Shown piece by piece: positions 17,230 through 25,222 of a stretch of 64,000 nucleotides of DNA (positions are counted from its first letter, which is position 1; every line of letters starts with the position of its first letter). Made by a program: the position numbers and the translations under genes. The notes under the pieces were generated by a model that saw only the letters and a program-made list of their open reading frames with translations, had not been told where the DNA came from and searched no databases. Origin of the DNA: Streptomyces sp. Ag109_O5-10 (GTDB lineage Bacteria > Actinomycetota > Actinomycetes > Streptomycetales > Streptomycetaceae). Where the stretch lies: positions 4,774,001-4,838,000 of the forward strand of contig NZ_FNTQ01000001.1 of NCBI RefSeq assembly GCF_900105755.1, written 5' to 3'.

Positions 17230-18219
17230 TCAGCTGAGCGTGACCTGTCGGTTGGTGAGTCCGCCGCGGGCCCGTCGCTCGTCCGCGGTGAGCGGTGCCG
17301 TCGAGGCCAGCGCGGTCGCGAGGCGCTCGGCGAACTCGGCGGCAGGCTTCTCCACGTCCTCGGCGCCGACCTCGCTCGGCAGGTCCCAGACCGGCACGGT
17401 GAGGCCGTGGGCACGGAAGGAGCCGACCAGCCGGGTCCCCTCGCCCAGGCCGGACCGGCCCGCCGCGTGCAGCCGCGCGAGAGCGTCCAGAAGCTGCTCC
17501 TCGGGGTACGGCATGACCCACCGCAGGTGGTTCTTCTCGGGCGTCTCGCACCAGTAGGCGGAGTCGACGCCGGTCAGCTTCACCGTCGGGATGGCCGCCG
17601 CGTTGGCCCGCTCCAGGGAGGCGGTCACGTCCGGGGTGGCGTTCGCGGCGTCCTGCACCCAGAACTCGAAGCCGTCGTGCACAACTGGCTCGAACGGCCC
17701 CTTCGGGTCGAGCAGGTCCTGCAGCCGGGGGCTGTCGGCAGGGGCGCGGCGGCCCTGTACCGGGGTGCCCGGCTCGGCGGTGAGGGCGCGCCGGAGCGTG
17801 TCGGCGAGGTCGCGGCTGATGTCGCCGGAGGCCGTGTCGTTCTGCAGGCCGAGCAGGACCGTGCCGTCGTCGCGGCGGAGCGCCGGCCAGGCCATCGGCA
17901 GCACGGTGGCGAGCGTGACCGAGGGGACGCCCTCGGGCAGACCGTCCTTCAGGGTCAGCTCGACGGTGGCGGCGGGGACCAGTTCGCGCAGCGCCACCCA
18001 GTCGCCCTCGCCGGCCAGCCCCTCGAACGGGCGGTGCACCAGCTCGGTCGCCGCGTGCGCCGCCGCCCGGCCGTGGCACGCCTTGTAGCGGCGGCCGCTG
18101 CCGCAGGGGCAGGGCTCCCGGGCACCGACGACCGGATAGTTCACATCAGCGCCTTCGGCGTGGGTTGCATCGCCGGGCTGCGGCCGCGTGGCCGTCGTCT
18201 GGGGTCGCTTCTTGGCCAT
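17230..18219 (-). CDS. SEC-C motif protein (DUF5926-like)
   Basis: A 329-aa cytoplasmic protein. Near the N-terminus (residues about 36-50) is a SEC-C zinc-binding motif, PCPCGSGRRYKACHG, like the one at the end of SecA. The rest (about 60-325) matches a conserved actinobacterial domain of unknown role with no catalytic motif that I can see. The basic N-terminus MAKKRPQTT is typical for this family. SEC-C domains bind Zn and often contact ribosomes or SecB-like partners, but no such function is shown here. Confidence 0.85.
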   Translation of the reverse strand: MAKKRPQTTATRPQPGDATHAEGADVNYPVVGAREPCPCGSGRRYKACHGRAAAHAATELVHRPFEGLAGEGDWVALRELVPAATVELTLKDGLPEGVPSVTLATVLPMAWPALRRDDGTVLLGLQNDTASGDISRDLADTLRRALTAEPGTPVQGRRAPADSPRLQDLLDPKGPFEPVVHDGFEFWVQDAANATPDVTASLERANAAAIPTVKLTGVDSAYWCETPEKNHLRWVMPYPEEQLLDALARLHAAGRSGLGEGTRLVGSFRAHGLTVPVWDLPSEVGAEDVEKPAAEFAERLATALASTAPLTADERRARGGLTNRQVTLS

Positions 18220-18449
18220 CTGGGTGTCTCCCGGTTACGGCTCGTCTCGTACGGGCGGGAGCCTAGCCGTTCATGCCCCGGACCACGGGAACCTGTGGAC
18301 GACGGCGCCGCCACGGACCGTACGGCCGGTCACCCTGCGGACGGCCGGTCACCCTGTCGACGGAGGCACCGTCGCGCATCCGCCCGGTCCGGGGCGCCGA
18401 GGGCTCGGTCCAGGTCGACGGAGCCGCGTCGGTCCGGGTCGTCGACGAT

Positions 18450-19088
18450 TCAGTCCAGGTCGTCGAAGGAGTCCGCGAAGTCCAGGTCGGTCATCTCCGG
18501 GACGCGGGGTGCCGTGACGCGCGTAGCGAAGGCGTCGCGGCGGTCCGGGGTGCCCGGTCCGCGCACGTCCTTGTGGACCACGACCCAGACGGTCACCTCG
18601 CCCCGGGCATCGTCCCGCACGCCCCAGTCGTCGGCCAGGGCCGTGATGATGTTCAGCCCGCGACCGCCGTGCGCCGTGACCGACGGGGTCATGGGGGCCG
18701 GGCGGGTCGGGCCGCCGCCGTCCGTCACCTCGACGATCAGCCGGCCGCGCGTGTCCACCTGCCAGGCGGCCCGGACGTCGCCGTCCCCGGCCAGGGCGTC
18801 CCCCAGGGGGCGCCCGTGTTTGCAGGCATTGCTCAAAAGTTCGGAAAGGATCAGTACGGCATCGTCGATGACCGCTTCCGACAGGCCGCCCGTGCGCAAC
18901 TGATTGCGCATCCGGTGTCTCGCCTTCCCCACGCCCGCAGGGCCATGGGGTACGGCCATGCTCGACGACGTGGGCACCTCCTGTGCCACCACCAACGCCA
19001 CCCCCGAGACCTCCTTTGCCCCACGCCACGGTGTGGATGCCCCATTGGCCTGAACCGGAAACCGGCCAATGAATGCCCGGTGACGCAT
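18450..19088 (-). CDS. Anti-sigma-type ATP-binding protein (HATPase_c)
   Basis: A 212-aa GHKL ATPase. A variable N-terminus (about 1-50) precedes the domain: N box ILSELLSNACKHG, G1 VEVTDGGGPTRPA and G2 AHGGRGLNIITALADDWGV, then a Phe/Asp-rich tail ending DFADSFDDLD. The role is probably in a sigma-factor partner-switch with SpoIIE-type phosphatases. The start is ATG at 19088 (MRHRAFIGRF); upstream in-frame codons to 19232 look non-coding, and MAVPHGPAG is a shorter alternative. Confidence 0.88.
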   Translation of the reverse strand: MRHRAFIGRFPVQANGASTPWRGAKEVSGVALVVAQEVPTSSSMAVPHGPAGVGKARHRMRNQLRTGGLSEAVIDDAVLILSELLSNACKHGRPLGDALAGDGDVRAAWQVDTRGRLIVEVTDGGGPTRPAPMTPSVTAHGGRGLNIITALADDWGVRDDARGEVTVWVVVHKDVRGPGTPDRRDAFATRVTAPRVPEMTDLDFADSFDDLD

Positions 19089-19310
19089 TCGCAACGGACG
19101 AATACGTGCCGAACGCGCCGGAGCACTCCCTGTGACGGGTCGTCGCCAGATCCCCCGGATATGGCTACGTGTGGCTGAATTTCGATGGTGTGGCCGAGAA
19201 GTGAGGATGCTGTGGGCGGGTTGTCGGGTCAAGGGATGCGAGATGTCCTTACTCGACTCTTTATCTGAGCCCTGGTCAGGACGGTCCTGGGCCGCCGCCC
19301 CGGGTGCCGC

Positions 19311-20138
19311 TCAGCGCCCCAGCCGGCTCAGCACGGCGGCCGGCCGATTGGTGATGATCGCGTCGATGCCGAGTTCCACGCACAGGTCCACGTCCTCAGG
19401 ATCGTTCACCGTCCAGACGTGCACCCGGTGGCCGTTGCGCTGCAGCCGTTCGATGTAGGCCGGGTGATTGCGCACGATCCGGATCGAGGGGCCCGCGATC
19501 CGCACCCCGGCCGGCAGCCGCCCGTCGCGCAGCCGGGGCGAGAGGAACTGCAGCAGATAGACCGTCGGCAGCGTCGGCGAGGCCGCCCGCACCCGGGCCA
19601 GCGACCGCGCGGAGAAGCTCATGACCCGCACCGGCGACTCCTCCGGGGCGGCCGGCGCGTCCAGCCCGAACCGCTTGAGCAGGACCAGCAGCCGTTCCTC
19701 GACCTGCCCCGCCCACCGCGTGGGGTGCTTGGTCTCGATCGCCAGCTCCACCCGCCGCCCGGCGTCGGCGACCAGCTCGAGCAGCCGCTCCAGCGTCAGT
19801 ACGGCGGTGTCCGCGCGGTCCTCGGGCCGGAACTCCCAGTCGGGCTCCTCGTCCCGCCCGCGCCAGGCCGGACCCTTCCGCCACGAACCGAAGTCCAGGG
19901 CGGCCAGGTCCGCGAGCTCCAGGGCCGAGACCGCGCCCCGCCCGTTGGACGTACGGTTGACCCGCCGGTCGTGGACACACACCAGGTGGCCGTCGGCGGT
20001 CAGGCGTACGTCGCACTCCAGGGCGTCGGCGCCGTCCTCGATGGCCTTCCGGTACGCGGCCAGCGTGTGCTCGGGGGCGTACTCGGAGGCCCCGCGGTGC
20101 GCGACGACCTGGATGCGATGCTGTGGTGCGTGGGTCAC
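19311..20138 (-). CDS. Glycerophosphodiester phosphodiesterase
   Basis: A 275-aa GDPD that hydrolyses glycerophosphodiesters to glycerol 3-phosphate and alcohols. The TIM-barrel signatures are clear: VVAHRGASEYAPEHTLAAYRKAIEDGADALECDVRLTADGHLV with the catalytic first His, then HDRRVNRTSNG with the second His; Glu and Asp metal ligands are in the first motif; ELAIETKHP is strand 4 and GIDAIITNRP the end. There is no signal peptide, so it is likely cytoplasmic. The start chosen is GTG at 20138; an ATG about 12 codons upstream (MPPATPARWHHVA) is possible. It is divergent from htrA. Confidence 0.93.
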   Translation of the reverse strand: MTHAPQHRIQVVAHRGASEYAPEHTLAAYRKAIEDGADALECDVRLTADGHLVCVHDRRVNRTSNGRGAVSALELADLAALDFGSWRKGPAWRGRDEEPDWEFRPEDRADTAVLTLERLLELVADAGRRVELAIETKHPTRWAGQVEERLLVLLKRFGLDAPAAPEESPVRVMSFSARSLARVRAASPTLPTVYLLQFLSPRLRDGRLPAGVRIAGPSIRIVRNHPAYIERLQRNGHRVHVWTVNDPEDVDLCVELGIDAIITNRPAAVLSRLGR

Positions 20139-20205
20139 CGCGACATGGTGCCACCGAGCGGGGGTGGCTGGGGGCATCACCGATGCCGGTAAAGAGAACT
20201 TTTGT

Positions 20206-20233
20206 CGGACAAGCACTATATAAAGGTTGTCCG
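20206..20233. promoter_or_regulatory. Inverted repeat in the gdpd-htrA promoter region
   Basis: CGGACAA (20206-20212) and TTGTCCG (20227-20233) are perfect 7-bp arms around an AT-rich spacer containing TATATAAAG. It lies about 160 bp upstream of htrA and 70 bp upstream of the divergent phosphodiesterase, so it is a candidate operator or promoter element. Confidence 0.5.
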
Positions 20234-20395
20234 TGTACCCACAGCCACCGCTTATGGTGCCCTGACGGCCTGTGGGAAAAGCTGACGGCATACAAAAGCA
20301 CATGCACAGCCGAATCGCGCCGGACCGACAGCAAGCGTGAAAGAGCGTGACCGAGTGCGACCGAGAAGAAGAGCCGTGGACCGAGGAGAGAAGCT

Positions 20396-21865
20396 GTGAG
20401 CACCGAGAACGAGGGCAACCCGGTACCCCCGGCCCCGTCCGCACCTCCCGTGCCGCCGTCGTCTCCCGCCGCCCCGCCCCAGGCAGCCGCGTCCGACGGC
20501 GGGGAAGCGCCGACCGGCCCGATCGCGCCGACGCCCCAGGGTGCGCCCGCGAGCGACCCCTACGGGCCCGCACCTCAGGCCCCCGACGCCGCCTGGCCGC
20601 CGCCGCCCCCCGCGACCCCCGCCTACGCGGACCCGGGCGCCGGCGCCGGCTGGGGCTCGTCGTACGACCAGCAGCACCAGCAGTACCAGCAGTACCAGCA
20701 CCAGCCGTTCCAGCAGCCGCAGCACGCGCCGAAGAAGGGCAGCGGGCGCGGCGGCCTGATCGCCGCCGTCCTGGTGGCCGCGCTGGTCGCGGGCGGCCTC
20801 GGCGGCGGCCTCGGTTACACGCTGGCGAAGAACAACGACGACGGCGGCTCCACGACCATCTCCGCGTCCTCCAGCGGCGGCGCCACCCAGGTCAAGCGCG
20901 CCGCCGGCACCATCGCGGCGGTGGCCCAGAACGCGCTGCCCAGCACGGTCACCATCGAGTCCGAGGGCACCAACGGCGAGGGAGGCACCGGCACCGGCTT
21001 CGTCTTCGACAAGCAGGGCCACATCATCACCAACAACCACGTGGTCGCCGACTCCCTCGACGGCGGCAAGCTGACCGCGACGTTCCCGGACGGCAAGAAG
21101 TACGACGCCGAGGTCGTCGGCCATGCCCAGGGCTACGACGTCGCGGTGATCAAGCTCAAGAACCCGCCGTCGGACCTGAAGCCGCTCGCCCTGGGCGACT
21201 CCGACAAGGTCGCCGTCGGCGACGAGACGATCGCGATCGGTGCCCCCTTCGGCCTGTCCAACACGGTCACCACGGGCATCATCAGCGCCAAGAACCGCCC
21301 GGTCGCCTCCAGCGACGGCAGCTCCACCAGCAAGGCGTCGTACATGAGCGCCCTGCAGACCGACGCCTCCATCAACCCGGGCAACTCCGGCGGTCCGCTG
21401 CTCGACGCCTCCGGCGCGGTGATCGGCATCAACTCCGCGATCCAGTCCGCGTCCAGCGGCGGCCTGGGCAGCACCGGGCAGTCGGGCTCGATCGGTCTCG
21501 GCTTCGCCATCCCGATCAACCAGGCCAAGTACGTGGCCCAGCAGCTGATCAAGACCGGCAAGCCGGTCTACGCGAAGATCGGCGCGTCGGTGTCGCTGGA
21601 GGACGGCACCTCCGGCGCCCAGATCACCGACTCCGGTTCGGGCGGCTCCGCCGCGGTGGAGTCGGGCGGCCCCGCGGACAAGGCCGGCCTCAGGCCCGGC
21701 GACGTCATCACCAAGCTGGACGACAGGGTGATCGACAGCGGCCCGACACTGATCGGCGAGATCTGGACCCACAAGCCCGGCGACAAGGTCGAGATCACCT
21801 ACAAGCGGGGCGGCAGCGAACACACGACCACCGTCACCCTCGGCGCCCGCGTCGGCGACAACTGA
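20396..21865 (+). CDS. Membrane-anchored HtrA/DegP-type serine protease with PDZ domain
   Basis: A 489-aa protease. A long Pro/Gln-rich cytoplasmic N-terminus (about 1-115, with PPPPPATPAYADPG and a QQHQQYQQYQHQ stretch) leads to one membrane helix (GGLIAAVLVAALVAGGLGGGLGYTLA). The trypsin-like domain has the triad His in ITNNHVVADS, Asp in AQGYDVAVIKLK and Ser in INPGNSGGPLLD. A single C-terminal PDZ domain (about 395-485) contains ADKAGLRPGDVITKLDDRVI. It should degrade misfolded proteins on the outer face of the membrane. The start is GTG at 20396 behind GAGGAGAGAAG. A strong hairpin follows the gene. Confidence 0.95.
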   Translation: MSTENEGNPVPPAPSAPPVPPSSPAAPPQAAASDGGEAPTGPIAPTPQGAPASDPYGPAPQAPDAAWPPPPPATPAYADPGAGAGWGSSYDQQHQQYQQYQHQPFQQPQHAPKKGSGRGGLIAAVLVAALVAGGLGGGLGYTLAKNNDDGGSTTISASSSGGATQVKRAAGTIAAVAQNALPSTVTIESEGTNGEGGTGTGFVFDKQGHIITNNHVVADSLDGGKLTATFPDGKKYDAEVVGHAQGYDVAVIKLKNPPSDLKPLALGDSDKVAVGDETIAIGAPFGLSNTVTTGIISAKNRPVASSDGSSTSKASYMSALQTDASINPGNSGGPLLDASGAVIGINSAIQSASSGGLGSTGQSGSIGLGFAIPINQAKYVAQQLIKTGKPVYAKIGASVSLEDGTSGAQITDSGSGGSAAVESGGPADKAGLRPGDVITKLDDRVIDSGPTLIGEIWTHKPGDKVEITYKRGGSEHTTTVTLGARVGDN

Positions 21866-21900
21866 CCCGCACCCGCCCGCACGGACCGGTTACTCTGTTC

Positions 21901-21926
21901 CCCGCGCCGACCTCCGTCGGCGCGGG
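21901..21926 (+). terminator. Terminator of the htrA gene abutting tRNA-Ser
   Basis: CCCGCGCCGAC (21901-21911) and GTCGGCGCGGG (21916-21926) form a perfect 11-bp stem with a 4-nt loop, 35 bp after the protease stop. Its last base is the first base of the tRNA, so the hairpin may also separate tRNA transcription or be removed during tRNA 5' processing. Confidence 0.8.
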
Positions 21927-22012
21927 GTGGGTTGCCCGAGCGGCCTAAGGGAACGGTCTTGAAAACCGTCGTGGCAGCGATGTCACCGTGGGTTCAAATC
22001 CCACACCCACCG
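21926..22012 (+). tRNA. tRNA-Ser (anticodon TGA)
   Basis: An 87-nt class II tRNA with acceptor stem GGTGGGT/ACCCACC, anticodon loop CTTGAAA giving TGA, a long variable arm and T-loop TTCAAAT. It reads UCA and related serine codons. CCA is not encoded. The DNA to the right looks like a decayed accessory insertion, and tRNA 3' ends are usual attachment sites. Confidence 0.95.
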
Positions 22013-22975
22013 CTTGACGTTTACGGCCCCTGACCAGGCAAGACGGTCGGGGGCCGTTGGCGTGTGCGCTCCCTCTCGGTCACCGCTGTTCCCCCTGGTT
22101 TCCCGCTCTATCGGGCACGCAAGGGGCACGGCTGGGGCACGACCTGAAGGCCTCGGATCATGGCCTGAGGGGGCTGTCGCCTACCGGTTGATGGGAATCT
22201 CGTAGACGATCTCGCAGTGGGCGGCGGGCACGATGATGTCCGCGGTCTCCACGGGCCGTCCCTGGTCGCTGTAATAGGTCCGCCGGATGTGGGTGACGAG
22301 AGCGGCCTTCTGGATACCGAGGAGCGATGCCTCCTCGGCGGTCGCCTGCCGAGGCTCGGGCTGCTCCACGGCGTGGCTGACGGTGATCCCGATGGCGGCC
22401 ATGCGTTCGACGACGCCCGGGTGTCGGCCCCGCCCTGCCCCGTGCCGTCCTCAGCTCCGTCCTCTTCGCGACCGGAAACGACCGCGCCGATCGTGTCGCC
22501 GTCCGGGCCATGCCGACCGGGAAGCTGAGTCTCACGGGGCCGGCGGTGTACGGGCCGCCGAACGCGGTGGGCAAGGTCCTGAAGGGCGCGCGGATGCGCG
22601 CGGATGCAAAGGCGACTGAATCTTTACAGCGAATGCGCAACTGCGGCACGGGGGCGTTCGGTTGGGGCGGAGTTGTCGTGGTCGGAGCTGCCGTGGCAAT
22701 AGCTGTCGGTTTCCGGTGCCGGGCTACATGTAGAGAAGCTGCCCTCAATTCGTGTGCATGCGCGCATGGATGAGTACTCGACCGTTCCAACTGCCCTGCC
22801 AGGAGCGGTGAGCGACTGGATGCCGGGCACGCCCCGTGATTTGATCCTTCGCGCCGCCTGGATCGCGCCAAGACGTCCGGAAACGGATGGCGCGGGCCTG
22901 CGGTCGCGGCCCATCGGCTATCCCCAGCTTGGCCGCTCCCCCTTGTGGAACATCCATATGAAGGGCAGTTTCCTC
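22013..22975. other. Decayed accessory segment to the right of tRNA-Ser
   Basis: About 960 bp without an intact gene. It contains the C-terminal remnant of a GntR/UTRA regulator (22181-22423) and otherwise only short unmatched reading frames. The region is less GC-biased at third positions than flanking genes. Together with its place at a tRNA 3' end, this suggests the scar of an integrative element. No 3'-end tRNA duplication (attR) is seen in this stretch. Confidence 0.5.
22181..22423 (-). pseudogene. C-terminal fragment of a GntR-family regulator (UTRA domain)
   Basis: The readable part encodes HPGVVERMAAIG, then a stretch ending RRTYYSDQGRPVETADIIVPAAHCEIVYEIPINR at a TAG. This is the end of the UTRA ligand-binding domain of GntR/HutC regulators, of the kind carried by actinomycete integrative and conjugative elements (KorSA-like). 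The winged-helix DNA-binding half is missing: a TGA lies in frame at 22451-22453 and residues between it and RHPGVV do not match. It is therefore a truncated, presumably inactive gene; an ATG-started 73-aa product is possible but would lack DNA binding. Confidence 0.75.
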
Positions 22976-23185
22976 ATGAACTCCGCTCCCCAGGTTCAGA
23001 CCCTTGAAATCACTGACGCCGAACTCGACACCGTTTCCGGCGGCCTGAGCCCGCAGGTCGGCATCGCCGCCGGTCCCACGGCGGTCAGCAGCTCGGACCT
23101 CGTGACTCAGTTCGGTGCGGTCAAGGACGGCGTCCTGGACACCGTCGGCCAGTACCACCAGGTCGGCATCACCGTCTCCTTCTGA
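22976..23185 (+). CDS. Putative double-glycine-leader (RiPP/bacteriocin-like) precursor peptide
   Basis: A 69-aa peptide. The leader (about residues 1-24) ends in DAELDTVSGG, the classic leader cut by C39-type peptidase/transporters and used in class II lanthipeptides and other RiPPs. The C-terminal core of about 45 residues begins LSPQVGIAAGP, is rich in Gly, Val, Ser and Thr and has no cysteine, so lanthionine rings cannot form. No modification enzyme, C39 peptidase or transporter gene is found nearby, making it an orphan. The start chosen is ATG at 22976; ATG at 22958 would add six residues. A perfect terminator hairpin follows. Confidence 0.75.
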   Translation: MNSAPQVQTLEITDAELDTVSGGLSPQVGIAAGPTAVSSSDLVTQFGAVKDGVLDTVGQYHQVGITVSF

Positions 23186-23246
23186 TCGTCAAACCGCGGG
23201 ATCGCCGATACCGGCAGCCTGACCGCCGATCCGCGTCCACGGCGAC

Positions 23247-23284
23247 AAGCCCTCTACCCGCGGATCTTCGCTGGTAGAGGGCTT
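23247..23284 (+). terminator. Terminator after the leader-peptide gene
   Basis: AAGCCCTCTACC (23247-23258) and GGTAGAGGGCTT (23273-23284) are perfect 12-bp arms with a 14-nt loop, 61 bp past the peptide stop. Confidence 0.85.
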
Positions 23285-23416
23285 GATCATGAGAGGTTGC
23301 CACTTCTTGTCCGGGGTCCCGTCGGGGATCTTGGCGACCTGCGCTTTCCTGTTCGGCAGGGGGTAGGTCCGGCGGGGTCCGACTGGTTGCGTGGTCCGAG
23401 TGGTAGGGCATGGGGC

Positions 23417-24319
23417 ATGCGCTCATCCGACTGGTACCTGACCCATGATGTCGACGAATTCCTCGCCCGCGCCGGGGAGTTCCTGCGTTCGCGTCCCGGC
23501 CCGCACGTCATGCAGTCGACGTGGGCCGAGAGGGTGCGGGTGCGAGGGGCCGCGGCGTTCGGCCCCGGCGTCCCCGTCTTCGGGATGCTGGAGCGGGGCG
23601 GTGAGGTGCACGCCACCTGCTACCGCCTCCCGCCCCGTGGGTTCGGCCTCTCCCCGCTCACGCCCGAGCAGGCCGACTCGCTCGCCGACCGGCTGGCCGG
23701 CCTCGGGGACCCCGTTCCCTCCGTCAGCGCGGACCACGGCACGGCCACCGCCTTCGCCGAGGCCTGGCAGCGGCGCACCGGCGCGACGCCGACGCTCCGG
23801 GACACGCGGCTGTGCCTGTACCGCCTCGGCACGCTCACCCCACCGGACCCGTTGCCGGCGGGCCGGGGCCGCGTCCTCGGCGAGCAGGACCTCGAGGAGG
23901 CCATGTTCTGGTGCGGCGAGTTCGCCAAGGCTGTCGGGGAGGACGTGGTCATCGACGCGGGGACCTGGGCCGGGACGCGCTTCGCCGACAAGACCTACAC
24001 CCTGTGGGAGACCCCGGACGGCACTCCCGTCTCCGTCGCGGGACTCAATCCGCTGATCGGCGGCCAGATGCAGGTGGACGTCGTCTACACCCCGGCCCAC
24101 CTGCGCGGTCGCGGTTACGCGGCGGCCGTGACGGCGGAGGTGAGCCGGGCCGCGCTGGCCGCGGGGGCGCAGGACGTCGTCCTGTTCGCGGACCTGTCCA
24201 ACCCCACCAGCAACGCGCTGTACCAGCGCCTCGGCTTTGAACGGTTGAGCGAATGGTCCGGGTACGACTTCTCGGCGGCCGCGCCGGCGGTCCCGCCGGC
24301 CGCCGGGATCAGTCGCTGA
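23417..24319 (+). CDS. GNAT-family acetyltransferase
   Basis: A 300-aa protein with an N-terminal half (about 1-150) lacking a clear acetyl-CoA site and a C-terminal GNAT domain (about 155-285) bearing VVYTPAHLRGRGYAAAVTAEVSRAALAAG, the acetyl-CoA loop, then SNPTSNALYQRLGFERL. The layout resembles two-GNAT proteins whose N-terminal copy has decayed. The substrate is unknown. The start is ATG at 23417. The last 11 bases overlap the end of the convergent gene at 24309. Confidence 0.88.
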   Translation: MRSSDWYLTHDVDEFLARAGEFLRSRPGPHVMQSTWAERVRVRGAAAFGPGVPVFGMLERGGEVHATCYRLPPRGFGLSPLTPEQADSLADRLAGLGDPVPSVSADHGTATAFAEAWQRRTGATPTLRDTRLCLYRLGTLTPPDPLPAGRGRVLGEQDLEEAMFWCGEFAKAVGEDVVIDAGTWAGTRFADKTYTLWETPDGTPVSVAGLNPLIGGQMQVDVVYTPAHLRGRGYAAAVTAEVSRAALAAGAQDVVLFADLSNPTSNALYQRLGFERLSEWSGYDFSAAAPAVPPAAGISR

Positions 24320-24725
24320 GCCAGTCGTTGATGCGCTTCTCCCACTGCCTGTCGTCGGTCGTCTCCATGAACTCACGGCGGTTGACGAGCAGGTAGATGT
24401 CGCCCGGGGACGGAACGGCGGCGGTGGTGGTGAGGATGAGGGGCTTGCCGGCGTTGAGAAGGCCGCCCATGAAGCGGCCGTAGAGCTCGGTGAAGCGGGT
24501 CTCGGCCGCGGTGATGTCCGTGCGGGCCAGGACGAGGGGGCCGGTGTCCGACCAGTTGGTGAGGACGAGCCGGTCGGGACGGAGGACGATCCGGCCGCGG
24601 CGCTGGAAGAGGGCTTTCTGGCTGACCAGCGCCGCGGCCCTGTCGGCGCCCTGCTTGCGGCTCAGCTCGTCGGCGGTGGCCGCGATGTAGTCGGCCTCGG
24701 CGAGGGGGGTGTCGGCGGTGTTCAT
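24309..24725 (-). CDS. Small PH/GRAM-like protein of unknown function
   Basis: A 138-aa protein without signal or membrane segments. The middle (about 40-125) has the strand pattern of bacterial PH/GRAM-like folds: ALFQRRGRIVLRPDRLVLTNW, then ETRFTELYGRF, DIYLLVNRREFM and a final helix WEKRINDWL. No catalytic residues stand out. The ATG at 24725 is preceded by GGAGAACTCC. Immediately upstream is an octamer repeat whose minus-strand form reads CGGAGAAC or CGGAGCAC, so each unit looks like an extra Shine-Dalgarno core. Confidence 0.7.
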   Translation of the reverse strand: MNTADTPLAEADYIAATADELSRKQGADRAAALVSQKALFQRRGRIVLRPDRLVLTNWSDTGPLVLARTDITAAETRFTELYGRFMGGLLNAGKPLILTTTAAVPSPGDIYLLVNRREFMETTDDRQWEKRINDWLSD

Positions 24726-24760
24726 GGAGTTCTCCAGTTCTCCGATTCCCCGGTTTTCAG

Positions 24761-24824
24761 GTGCTCCGGTGCTCCGGTGCTCCGGTGCTCCGGTGCTCCG
24801 GTTCTCCGGTTCTCCGGTTCTCCG
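24761..24824. repeat. 8-bp tandem repeat (5 x GTGCTCCG + 3 x GTTCTCCG)
   Basis: Eight perfect octamers in two homogeneous blocks lie 36 bp upstream of the PH-like gene start, in its leader. Homogeneous blocks indicate recent slippage. The unit length is not a multiple of three and the tract is outside coding sequence. Confidence 0.9.
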
Positions 24825-24855
24825 GTTTCCGGTTTTTCGGTGGTGGTGGGGCGGG

Positions 24856-25095
24856 TCAGGACACGGTCAGGGAGATCCGCTGGTGCAGGCGGTCCGAGGC
24901 GCTGCCGACGCTGAGGGTGAACGTCCCCGGTTCCACCACGGACGTCGCCCGCGGAGCCGGGGCCGCCCTGGCCGCCGTGACGACCGGGGCCGCCCCGGCC
25001 GTCACAGCGGCGGTGGCGGCGGCGGTGGCAGCGGCGGCGGTGGCGGCCGCGGCGGTGCCCACCAGGGCACGCCGGGAAATCTTCGCCTGATCCAT
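24856..25095 (-). CDS. Short Tat-signal protein, possibly a truncated enzyme
   Basis: A 79-aa protein: a twin-arginine signal (ISRRALVGTAAAA), a long Ala/Thr low-complexity run, then EPGTFTLSVGSASDRLHQRISLTVS at the C-terminus. The ending resembles the last strands of the fibronectin-like domain in family 3 glycoside hydrolases, which suggests an internal deletion that joined the start and end of a larger exported enzyme. That is inference; it could instead be a genuine small exported protein. No ribosome site is especially strong. Confidence 0.45.
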   Translation of the reverse strand: MDQAKISRRALVGTAAAATAAAATAAATAAVTAGAAPVVTAARAAPAPRATSVVEPGTFTLSVGSASDRLHQRISLTVS

Positions 25096-25222
25096 GCCGC
25101 CAGCATGGCGAGCGGGTGCCGACCCGATCAGTTCCCGAAAGTCTGCGTCCGCGCATCTTTCGTAGCTGCCTCGGCATTCCCAAGTCGCGGCGCGCAGCGC
25201 GCGGATACCAGAGATCAGCCCC

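Noticed and set aside
15227..18079. A 950-codon open frame on the minus strand
   Set aside because: It runs antisense to the primase-like and secreted-protein genes and out of frame through the SEC-C gene. High GC keeps it open; its translation is low-complexity with no domain.
22510..22773. A possible 87-aa protein with one hydrophobic stretch
   Set aside because: No ribosome site, no family, in decayed DNA; one helix-like stretch is not enough support.
22976..23185. Lanthipeptide precursor in the strict sense
   Set aside because: No cysteine in the core and no lanthionine synthetase nearby; only the leader type is supported.
24761..24824. CRISPR-like array
   Set aside because: Units are 8 bp and contiguous, without spacers. 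The same applies to the 32-bp, 24-bp and 9-bp arrays in the window. No cas gene is seen.
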